Shown here in pieces: positions 33,414 through 40,760 of a stretch of 44,415 bases of DNA. Numbering within the stretch: the first letter of the stretch is position 1; the number at the start of each line of letters is the position of its first letter. The stretch comes from an uncultured Gammaproteobacteria bacterium. GTDB taxonomy: Bacteria > Pseudomonadota > Gammaproteobacteria > Pseudomonadales > Azotimanducaceae. The stretch covers positions 1-44,415 of the forward strand of contig CAJWYI010000006.1 of NCBI GenBank assembly GCA_913049815.1, read 5' to 3'. The notes beneath the pieces were generated by a model. It was not told the origin of the DNA. It made no database searches and saw only the letters and a program-made list of their open reading frames with translations. Both the position numbers and the translations under genes were made by a program.

Positions 33414-34619
33414 ATGTCTTTGCCACTGGAACATCTCAAGGTTGTCGATGCTGCGTCCTACCTTGCCGCCCCTGGCGCCGCAACGGTGCTGGCAGATTTC
33501 GGCGCCGACGTTGTCAAGATCGAACCTCTCCAGGGTGATGGCTACCGACTGTTGGTCGGCCCATACCCCGTGCCTTACCACTGGCAGCTGACGTCCCGAA
33601 ACAAAAAGTCCATTGCCCTCGACCTCCGCAGCGACAGAGGATTAAGAATCCTCCACGAACTCGTCGCTGATACCGATGTACTGCTGACCAATTTCAGGCC
33701 AGACCAACAGCGGGATTTCAAAATGACCTGGGATCAAATGTCAGAACGGAACGATCGACTGATCATGGCCGAAGTGACCGGTTACGGCACCGAGGGACCG
33801 GACCGCAACATGCGTGCATTCGATGCAACCGCCTGGTGGGCACGCTCCGGCATGATGGACCTGATACGGGAACCGGATCGAATACCCCAACAAGGGGCCG
33901 GCGGCTTTGGCGATCACGCAACCTGCATGAGTTTGTTCGGAGGCATCATGATGGCTCTGTACCAACGCGAGCGCACTGGCAAGGGAACCTTCGTACAAAC
34001 TAGCCTGGTGGCTAACGGCGTATGGTCAAATGGCATGCAGGTGCAAGGCAAGATCGCAGGCTTTGATCTCAACGAATGGCGGCAAGAGAACGGCCAACCC
34101 AGTCCGTTCGGCGCGGTCTATGAAACCAGTGACCATCGGCATGTGCTATTGTCCATCACCAATCCCAAAAAGGAATGGTCCAACCTTGCTGCGGCCGTTG
34201 GCCATCCTGAGTGGCTAGAGATCTGGCCGGTTGCGCGAGACGCCTATCGGGACCAGGACAACGTTCGCCAACACATCGCCACCGCAATGGCTCAAATGAC
34301 TGCAGCACAGGTACATGAGCAGATGACCGAGTATACGATCCCCTATGGACTGGTCCAGAACCTGGACGACGTCGTCAACGACGAGCAGCTTAAGGTTAAC
34401 GATATCCTCATTCCCACGGAATCGGATAACCCTGACTATCAGTGGACGGTTAATTCTCCGATTACTTTACAGGGTCACTCCAAGCGAGCACCGACAGAAG
34501 CACGAGACACCGGCGCTGACAGTCGCGAGATCCTGGAATCACTTGGGTACACCGAAGGCGCCATTCAGGATCTGATCGATGTTGGAGTTGTTGGTGAACC
34601 TGATAACCAGGAAGGGTAG
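33414..34619 (+). CDS. Family III (CaiB/BaiF) CoA-transferase
   Basis: 401 residues with GGGAGACGAGG as ribosome binding site. Landmarks: LKVVDAASYLAAPGAATVLADFGADVVKIEP (about 8-38), SRNKKSIALDL (61-71), LTNFRPDQQ (91-99), the catalytic Asp167 in GGFGDHATCM, and ERTGKGTFVQTSL. The substrate-facing residues (QQRDFKMTWDQMS in place of MPxLGLxYE) differ from the other two paralogues, suggesting a different acid. It is followed after 11 bases by a DapA-like aldolase gene, so CoA activation and retro-aldol chemistry may be linked in one route. Substrate unknown. Confidence 0.92.
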   Translation: MSLPLEHLKVVDAASYLAAPGAATVLADFGADVVKIEPLQGDGYRLLVGPYPVPYHWQLTSRNKKSIALDLRSDRGLRILHELVADTDVLLTNFRPDQQRDFKMTWDQMSERNDRLIMAEVTGYGTEGPDRNMRAFDATAWWARSGMMDLIREPDRIPQQGAGGFGDHATCMSLFGGIMMALYQRERTGKGTFVQTSLVANGVWSNGMQVQGKIAGFDLNEWRQENGQPSPFGAVYETSDHRHVLLSITNPKKEWSNLAAAVGHPEWLEIWPVARDAYRDQDNVRQHIATAMAQMTAAQVHEQMTEYTIPYGLVQNLDDVVNDEQLKVNDILIPTESDNPDYQWTVNSPITLQGHSKRAPTEARDTGADSREILESLGYTEGAIQDLIDVGVVGEPDNQEG

Positions 34620-34630
34620 AGCACCTCATC

Positions 34631-35536
34631 ATGCCTGTTAGCTTTAACGGGGTCTTCCCAATCCTACCAACGCCATTCTATCCGGATGAGTCCGTCGACC
34701 TGAACAGTTACAAAAAAATGGTCATGTTTATGCGGCAACTCGGCGTTGATGGCATTACCATCTTGGGTGTTCTCGGTGAAGCCAACCGGCTCACCGATCA
34801 AGAACGCAGCACCATCCTTAATACCGCCATTGAGGCTGCCGGAGACCTCCCAGTGGTGGTTGGTACCAGCCACAGCGGGACAAGAGCGAGTATTGAGTTA
34901 GGGAAAATGGCCATCAAGGGCGGCGCGTCAGCTCTAATGGTGACTTCGCATCAGGAGCCTGTCCACAACGAGCAACGCATTTTCGAGCATCTATCCGCCA
35001 TCTGCGAAGCATCGTCGCTCCCAATCGTGTTGCAGGACCACCCGGGCTCAACGGGTGTACACATGTCGATGCCGCTAGTTCAGCGACTCCTTGAATCTGA
35101 ACAGAACATCGCCTGTGTGAAGCAGGAGGCGTTACCATCACCGCAACGTATCGCGGCACTACGCACATTCTCCGACATTCCAATATTGACTGGACTCGGT
35201 GCGCTTTATGGCGCGTTTGAACTCGCATCCGGAGGGAACGGCTTCATGACCGGTTTTGCCTTTCCTGAAGTTCTCGTGGCTATGCACAAGGCGCGGACTT
35301 CGGAGGACAACGACCGTTTGTGGTCGCTTTACCAAGCGTATCTGCCACTGATTGTCTTCGAACAGCAGCCAGGTGTCGCTGTACGTAAGGAGATCTTCCG
35401 GCGGCGCGGACTGATTGAGCACAATACCGTTCGTAGCCCGGCGGCCAGCCTCAGTAAGCTCGCCGCCAATCAATTAGGCGACCTGATCAATCGAGTGTTT
35501 AGCGTCACTGATATCACCCAGCCACTCATCCCCTGA
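34631..35536 (+). CDS. DapA-like (dihydrodipicolinate synthase/NAL family) lyase
   Basis: 301 residues folding as a TIM barrel. Landmarks: GVFPILPTPFYPDESVDL near the start, GVLGEANRLT (about 46-55), VVVGTSHSGT, LMVTSHQEPV, and the Schiff-base Lys164 in NIACVKQEALPS. In canonical DapA the Tyr of YNxP (Tyr133) protonates the intermediate; here the segment reads LQDHPGSTG, so Gln135 stands at that place. A different aldolase or dehydratase reaction, or a different proton donor, is therefore likely. It follows the CoA-transferase gene after 11 bases. Not likely to be the lysine-pathway enzyme. Confidence 0.88.
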   Translation: MPVSFNGVFPILPTPFYPDESVDLNSYKKMVMFMRQLGVDGITILGVLGEANRLTDQERSTILNTAIEAAGDLPVVVGTSHSGTRASIELGKMAIKGGASALMVTSHQEPVHNEQRIFEHLSAICEASSLPIVLQDHPGSTGVHMSMPLVQRLLESEQNIACVKQEALPSPQRIAALRTFSDIPILTGLGALYGAFELASGGNGFMTGFAFPEVLVAMHKARTSEDNDRLWSLYQAYLPLIVFEQQPGVAVRKEIFRRRGLIEHNTVRSPAASLSKLAANQLGDLINRVFSVTDITQPLIP

Positions 35537-35537
35537 C

Positions 35538-35563
35538 GCGATGGCACCGTTCGTTACCATCGC
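35538..35563 (+). terminator. Hairpin just after the DapA-like gene
   Basis: GCGATGG (35538-35544) and CCATCGC (35557-35563) are perfect complements around a 12-base loop, starting two bases after the stop codon. A weak TTAACAT follows rather than a proper T-run. A candidate terminator for the 33414-35536 unit. Confidence 0.35.
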
Positions 35564-35565
35564 TT

Positions 35566-35918
35566 AACATCGCGCTGGTCGGTCATGGTGAGTAAGAACA
35601 GCCAGAGGGAGTGCCCATTCCGGGCCTTCCCGGTCCACTGTATGAACGGGGCCATGCCCAGGCGATTCAAGCCGACAGCAAACGCACGTCACTCGAGAAG
35701 ATTGACCCGGTTCCACGGCCGGATCTCATCAGTAACATCATGAAATCTGCCGGTATTTTCTCGCCGGGGCCACAGCGAGACGTTCGAAGCCAAGGCCGGT
35801 AGACTATGTCGATATGTTGCGAGAGTGTGAGTTCGTCGCACTAAAGTGGCAGGTCGATTTTGATCGTGATGAAGATCTGATTCTTGCGGAACTCACCGCA
35901 CAACGTTCTTCCTGTTGA
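35566..35918 (+). pseudogene. Remnant of an unidentified gene
   Basis: Between the DapA-like gene and the PhoU gene lies about 390 bases without an intact ORF. Protein-like reading occurs in pieces: NIALVGHGE then TAA (35593-35595) and, in the same frame, EQPEGVPIPGLPGPLYERG up to NIMKSAGIFSPGPQRDV (stop near 35802). Another frame then gives PVDYVDMLRECEFVALKWQ and VDFDRDEDLILAELTAQR (to 35918). The pieces look like a coding sequence broken by one nonsense codon and one frameshift. I cannot assign a family, and the reading is only suggestive. Confidence 0.3.
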
Positions 35919-35929
35919 TCCGCTTTGGG

Positions 35930-36712
35930 TCAATGTCGGTCGATCTTGCCATGTACGATGAAGACCACCTGGCCTGCAATATTCGTTGCAAGGTCACCGA
36001 TCCGCTCTATATTGCTCGAGATGGTCAGGTAAGACACCGCCTGCCTGACCATGTTGGGCTGTTGCTCCATACCTTCCTGCAACGTCTTATAGGAGCGAGT
36101 GTTTTGTGCGTTAAGCTCTCTATCCATCTCACGAACACGTTCCGCCAGTGAGACATCCTGTTGGGAAATCGCTTCCAAAGAGAGTTTCACCATGCGTGCA
36201 CTCGTCGCACTCATGCTGTTCATGGCATGATCCAGAATCAGTCGATCAATGTTGGCTAGGAACTCTACACGCTCTGCGATGTTGATCACCTGATCTCCGA
36301 TCCGCTCAAGGTTACTGTTCACTTTGATCCCACTCACAATCCTTCGAAGGTCAAAAGAACTTGGACGGTGCAGCGCAAGTAGTTTGAGACACTCGGCCTC
36401 AATCTCAACTTCCAGGGCGTTGATTTCGGTTTCAGTCTGACGGATTTCCTGTATCAGAACTGGATCAAAGGTCTGCAACAAACCACTGACCTTCCCTACC
36501 GAACCAGAAACGAGCTGACCAAGAGACAACAGACGGTCGTTCAAACGCAGCAGATCCTCATGCTGCAGCTCTGTCTCCGATGGCTCCAAGATGCTCTCCG
36601 CTTGCTTCACATACCTTACCCACAGTGGTTGCGGCGCGGTTACGTCGAAAGATATTGAAGTCTGTTTAAAGATGGGTTTATTTTGCGGGAAAACAATGCC
36701 ACTGCAACCCAA
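35930..36712 (-). CDS. phoU: PhoU-domain phosphate-signalling protein
   Basis: Up to 260 residues; the last 220 form two PhoU helical repeats. The metal-binding acidic clusters are visible as SNLERIGDQVINIAERVEFLA-like (about 132-152) and SSNIERIGDLATNIAGQVVF (about 230-249). ALEVEIEAECLKLLALHRPSSFDLRRI is the matching helix of the first repeat. PhoU represses the phosphate regulon by linking the PstSCAB transporter to PhoR. The first 30 residues are unlike the family; a GTG at 36610 could be the true start. No pst or phoBR genes lie nearby. It shares the window with the VTC module, but 29 kb away. Divergent from the P450 gene. Confidence 0.87.
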   Translation of the reverse strand: MGCSGIVFPQNKPIFKQTSISFDVTAPQPLWVRYVKQAESILEPSETELQHEDLLRLNDRLLSLGQLVSGSVGKVSGLLQTFDPVLIQEIRQTETEINALEVEIEAECLKLLALHRPSSFDLRRIVSGIKVNSNLERIGDQVINIAERVEFLANIDRLILDHAMNSMSATSARMVKLSLEAISQQDVSLAERVREMDRELNAQNTRSYKTLQEGMEQQPNMVRQAVSYLTISSNIERIGDLATNIAGQVVFIVHGKIDRH

Positions 36713-36783
36713 TAGCCATGGTTTTCAGACTAAAAGGCCGGTTAGAATGTCAGGTCGAGTTATGATTTTGAAAGGCCAGATTC

Positions 36784-38091
36784 ATGAGCGAACAGTTCAT
36801 AACCAATGCGGCAGACTTTGACCCGAACAGCATTTCGCTCGAGGACATTGATCCTGCCCAACCTCATCTGTTTGCAGCCGATGCCCACTGGGGTCTGTTC
36901 GAGCGGCTTCGAAATGAAGATCCAGTCCACTACACACCAGACGGTCCGCACGGCGCCTATTGGTCCGTAACGCGGTACGAAGACATCTTTACCGTCGACA
37001 CCAATCATGATGCGTTTTCGTCCGCGCATGGGATTACACTCGACAGACGTTCGGGTGCCAAAGAGCCCAAGCGGGAATACACGGAAGACGAGATCAAAGA
37101 GTACGAGGAACGACGTGAGCAGCAAGGACCGTTTAGCATGTTCATCGCGATGGATCCTCCTCGACACGACCAGCAACGCGCAACGGTCTCACCCGTTGTG
37201 GCACCGCCTAATCTAAAAAAGCTAGAGGGGACCATTCGTGAACGAGCAGGCAATATTCTCGATAGCCTGCCTATGGGTGAAACTTTCAACTGGGTTGACA
37301 AGGTATCCATCGAACTCACAACGCAGATGCTGGCGACCCTCTTCGACTTTCCCTTTGAGCAGCGTCGAAAACTGACCTTGTGGTCCGACATCTTCACCGG
37401 TGGTGAGGGCGCAGCGCATCTTAGCGAGGAAGAACGTGGCGCTGAAATCATGGGATGTTTGGCGCAGTTCACCGAACTCTTCAACCAACGTCGAGAGAAC
37501 CCCGGCGAGTTTGATCTCATTACGATGCTTGCAAACGGTGAGAGCACCAAAGACCTTAAACCGATGGAGTTCCTCGGTAACCTCGTATTGCTGATCGTCG
37601 GAGGCAACGACACCACTCGCAACTCCATTTCCGGTGGCGTACTGGCGCTGAACGAGAATCCAGCTGAATACGACAAACTAAAAGCCAATCCCAAGCTGAT
37701 TCCGAACATGGTGTCTGAGATCATTCGATGGCAGACACCACTCACACACATGCGGCGTGTCGCAAACCAGGATATCGAGGTTGGTGGCAAGACCATCAAA
37801 GCGGGTGATCGGGTTGTCATGTGGTACGTTTCCGGCAATCGGGATGAACGTCATATCGAAAATCCCAATCAGTTCATCATTGATCGAAAGCGTGCGCGCG
37901 AACATCTGTCTTTTGGTTTCGGCATCCATCGTTGCATGGGAAATCGTCTTGCCGAAATGCAGATCAAGGTCCTCTGGGAAGAAATCCTGAATAGGTTCAG
38001 CCATGTCGAGGTGGTGGGAGAACCCGTGCGGACCGCATCAATTTTCATTAAGGGCTATACCGACCTGCCGGTCCGTGTACATCCAATCTGA
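36784..38091 (+). CDS. Cytochrome P450
   Basis: 435 residues, soluble bacterial class. The I-helix oxygen-activation motif is VGGNDTTRNSISG (about 270-282), the ExxR pair is in SEIIRWQTP, and the heme-binding loop is FGFGIHRCMGNRLAE, with Cys384 as thiolate ligand. AMDPPRHDQQR near residue 125 is the conserved C-helix region. The sequence type resembles the CYP family of terpene- or sterol-oxidising enzymes (linalool hydroxylase type), but this is an impression. Redox partners (ferredoxin and reductase) are not adjacent. Divergent from phoU with a 71-base gap; followed by an MFS transporter gene on the same strand. Confidence 0.92.
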   Translation: MSEQFITNAADFDPNSISLEDIDPAQPHLFAADAHWGLFERLRNEDPVHYTPDGPHGAYWSVTRYEDIFTVDTNHDAFSSAHGITLDRRSGAKEPKREYTEDEIKEYEERREQQGPFSMFIAMDPPRHDQQRATVSPVVAPPNLKKLEGTIRERAGNILDSLPMGETFNWVDKVSIELTTQMLATLFDFPFEQRRKLTLWSDIFTGGEGAAHLSEEERGAEIMGCLAQFTELFNQRRENPGEFDLITMLANGESTKDLKPMEFLGNLVLLIVGGNDTTRNSISGGVLALNENPAEYDKLKANPKLIPNMVSEIIRWQTPLTHMRRVANQDIEVGGKTIKAGDRVVMWYVSGNRDERHIENPNQFIIDRKRAREHLSFGFGIHRCMGNRLAEMQIKVLWEEILNRFSHVEVVGEPVRTASIFIKGYTDLPVRVHPI

Positions 38092-38217
38092 CATTGCTTA
38101 CCTATACCGTAAGCACGCGAAAACGGACCTCGCCTGACATCATCGACACCTAACAGTCCCTCTCTAGGATGGCGGCAGACTCTGGCCTATGGAGCTCCAG
38201 GCGTCGGAGCTGGTTTC

Positions 38218-39540
38218 ATGATGTTGCTGGTCAATCTCTACGTTATGAAGTTCGCAACGGATGTACTTCTCATCGCACCTGGTGTGATGGGGGTCATCTT
38301 TGGTATCTCACGGGTGTGGGACGCCGTGTCTGACCCTCTGGTCGGTTATCTCAGCGATCGGTCAAAAAACAGACTGGGACGCAGACGCTCCTGGTTGCTC
38401 TTCAGTATTTTACCGCTCGCCGGCATGTTCATTTGGGTCTTCTCTCCACCTGGGAGTCTCTCCGCAGGCATGCTGATTGTCTGGATGGCGATTGGGGTCA
38501 TCGGATTTTACTCTGCCCTGACCATGCTGGTTGTTCCTCACGTCTCTCTAGGTGCAGAGCTCTCGGAGGACTATCATCTTCGATCGCGACTCTACGGTCT
38601 GCGGCATGGTGCCTTTACTTTCGGTGCAATCCTCGCACTGGGCGGTATGCAATGGCTACTTTCGGCAGAACAGACAGGTCCCGAGGCGGTTCGATCACGC
38701 GCGTTTGAAGTCACAATGATCGCCTCGGTTGTGACAGGTGGGCTAATCCTATGGGCGGTTATGGGTCTTCGCGAAAGACAAGATTTCCAGGGTCGCGTCA
38801 ATCATCGACCACTTTCTGCCTTTGCAGATGTCTGGCACAACGTGCACGCGCGACTCGTACTGATCGTGACATTTGTCGAAAACATTGGTGGAGCTGTCAT
38901 CGCAACACTCACACTCTATGTTGCCCAATATGTACTGGGACGACCTGATATGGCAGGTCTGATTATTCTTGCGTACTTTATACCCTCAACGCTTTCCGTA
39001 CCGATGTGGCTGCCGTTGTCCCGGAAGTTCGGGAAAGTTCGACTATGGATGTTTTCAATGGTTCTGACCGGTCTATCGTTTGGCAGCATGATTAGCATTC
39101 TGGTACTAGAGCCAAATACTCAGTTGCCCGTGATGTTTTTCCTGGCCTTTGTTGCCGGATTGTCGGCGGGTTGTGGCGGTACGCTGTCGCCCTCTATACA
39201 GAGTGACATCATCGACTACGATGAGTATGTCACTGGTGAGCGCAAAGAAGGCTCTTACTTCGCCGCCTTCAATTTTGCGCACAAGAGCGCCACAGGAGTG
39301 ATGATCGTGCTGGCTGGCTTCATTCTCCAGTTGGCTGGATTTGTGCCTAACGTCAACCAGACTGAACTGGTCATCTATGCACTGGTGGGTTTGTTTGCCG
39401 GCTTTCCACTCGTGTGCTATTTAATCAGCGCCTGGCTTTTCCGGCGATTCTCGCTGGATGAACGCACGTACCGAAGGCTGCGCTCGGCATTGGATGAACG
39501 CAAAGTCAATCCGGAAGCCCCAGCACCCGTTTCGCAATGA
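38218..39540 (+). CDS. MFS transporter of the GPH (glycoside-pentoside-hexuronide:cation symporter) type
   Basis: At least 440 residues with twelve predicted membrane helices. The N-terminal motif GVIFGISRVWDAVSDPLVGYLSDRSKNRLGRRRSW is the GPH signature after helix 2, and SPSIQSDIIDYDEYVTGERKEG near residue 330 is its second-half counterpart. The family imports sugars or related compounds with H+ or Na+. The start is uncertain: upstream in the same frame TLAYGAPGVGAGF looks like genuine protein and matches the family's usual opening, but no ATG, GTG or TTG precedes it; only a CTG (38134) is available. The real N-terminus may thus be longer or damaged. The 3' end overlaps the convergent acyl-CoA dehydrogenase gene by 35 bases. 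Confidence 0.85.
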   Translation: MMLLVNLYVMKFATDVLLIAPGVMGVIFGISRVWDAVSDPLVGYLSDRSKNRLGRRRSWLLFSILPLAGMFIWVFSPPGSLSAGMLIVWMAIGVIGFYSALTMLVVPHVSLGAELSEDYHLRSRLYGLRHGAFTFGAILALGGMQWLLSAEQTGPEAVRSRAFEVTMIASVVTGGLILWAVMGLRERQDFQGRVNHRPLSAFADVWHNVHARLVLIVTFVENIGGAVIATLTLYVAQYVLGRPDMAGLIILAYFIPSTLSVPMWLPLSRKFGKVRLWMFSMVLTGLSFGSMISILVLEPNTQLPVMFFLAFVAGLSAGCGGTLSPSIQSDIIDYDEYVTGERKEGSYFAAFNFAHKSATGVMIVLAGFILQLAGFVPNVNQTELVIYALVGLFAGFPLVCYLISAWLFRRFSLDERTYRRLRSALDERKVNPEAPAPVSQ

Positions 39541-40684
39541 TGTTCTGCTGAATCTCGTTACTGCCGCTGTATATTGAGGCAGCGCGAGAAGACAGCCAAC
39601 GGCGAGTTCCATCAATCTCGGGCGTCGAGAACGCATCACCTTCCCAACCGTATCCCTGCGTGCCTCGGAGAGACGTCAATAATTCCGCTTGCATCTTTTC
39701 ATACTCGGTACTCACCAGTTTCATAATCGAGGTGACCGGACCGGGAGTACGCCCATCGCTCGCCTCCTCGACCATTCTGCGTGAGGTCAACTGTAGCGAA
39801 CGCGCCTTCATTTCATAGTCAGTCACCTGGTTACGCACCAGCAGATCAAGCTGACCGGTCTCAGGACCGACGTACTTACGCGCGATATCGACCATCGTAG
39901 TCTGCTTTCGTTCCGTACTTTGTGACACCAGCATTTCCATCCCTGAACGTTCGTGTTGCAGCAATCGTTTACCCACTGTCCAGCCACGATTCATTTCACC
40001 AATCAGGTCGCGTTTGTCAGCAACAGCGTCATCAAAGAAGGTCTCACAAAAGGGCGAGTGGCCACTGATAAGTTGGATAGGGCGCACTTCGATACCGGGT
40101 TGATCCATTGGGAGTACGAGGAAGCTGATACCGTCATGTTTGGGGGCGGCTTGATCCGTACGGACGAGCATGAACATCCACTCGGAGGTATGTCCATCGG
40201 ATGTCCAGATTTTCTGACCGTTGATCACGAGGCGATCACCATCGAGTACCGCACTGGTCCTGAGGCTCGCGAGATCCGAACCTGCTCCTGGTTCTGAATA
40301 GCCCTGACACCAGGCGCCTTCGCCACGAGCAATCATAGGGAGCAGCCGACGTTTCTGCTCTTCGGACCCAAACTCCAAAATTGTCGGCCCTACCATTTGC
40401 GTGCCGCGATTGATGAGTGGCGGTCTCGCACCAATCGCTTTCATTTCTTCGAGTAGCACGACGTACTCGTTGGACGTCAATCCTGCGCCGCCATACTCTG
40501 GTGCCCAGGTCGGCACGGTCCAACCTTTTTCCGCCATCCTGTCCAACCAGACAGAAACATCCGGGTGCGACAAAGAGATTTTCGTGCTGCCTGTGTGGAC
40601 CTGTCCGGGTCCACGCACCCCGTCAGGACAATGCTCTTTGAGCCAAGCACGTGCTTCTTCCCGAAACTCATACAGCGCCGTCAT
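39506..40684 (-). CDS. Acyl-CoA dehydrogenase
   Basis: 392 residues from the ATG at 40684 (MTALYEF); a start 34 codons upstream would cross the divergent promoter region. FAD-binding and substrate motifs: WCQGYSEPGAGSDLASL (about 120-136), VINGQKIWTSDGHTSEWMF (about 146-164) and the C-terminal YSGSNEIQQNIIAKRVLGLP. The long middle domain and C-terminal four-helix bundle are intact. It oxidises the alpha-beta bond of an acyl-CoA, passing electrons to ETF. The VHTGSTKISLS insert in the N-terminal domain suggests a branch acting on larger or sterol-type side chains, an inference only. Divergent from the DUF3604 gene. Confidence 0.93.
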   Translation of the reverse strand: MTALYEFREEARAWLKEHCPDGVRGPGQVHTGSTKISLSHPDVSVWLDRMAEKGWTVPTWAPEYGGAGLTSNEYVVLLEEMKAIGARPPLINRGTQMVGPTILEFGSEEQKRRLLPMIARGEGAWCQGYSEPGAGSDLASLRTSAVLDGDRLVINGQKIWTSDGHTSEWMFMLVRTDQAAPKHDGISFLVLPMDQPGIEVRPIQLISGHSPFCETFFDDAVADKRDLIGEMNRGWTVGKRLLQHERSGMEMLVSQSTERKQTTMVDIARKYVGPETGQLDLLVRNQVTDYEMKARSLQLTSRRMVEEASDGRTPGPVTSIMKLVSTEYEKMQAELLTSLRGTQGYGWEGDAFSTPEIDGTRRWLSSRAASIYSGSNEIQQNIIAKRVLGLPD

Positions 40685-40760
40685 ACGCCAAATCCGCCAG
40701 TAAAACACCGAGGGTAGCACAGGGGTATACTGCGAGCCGATATCTCTCGACCAAAACAGT

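Noticed and set aside
33333-33581. A minus-strand ORF at the start of the second CoA-transferase gene
   Set aside because: It lies antisense to conserved CoA-transferase sequence.
34631-35536. Lysine-pathway dihydrodipicolinate synthase (dapA)
   Set aside because: The catalytic Tyr of YNxP is Gln, and the gene sits with a CoA-transferase, not with lysine or housekeeping genes.
35930-36712. A phosphate regulon with the VTC module at 561-7080
   Set aside because: PhoU lies about 29 kb away with no pst or phoBR genes; the link is only thematic.
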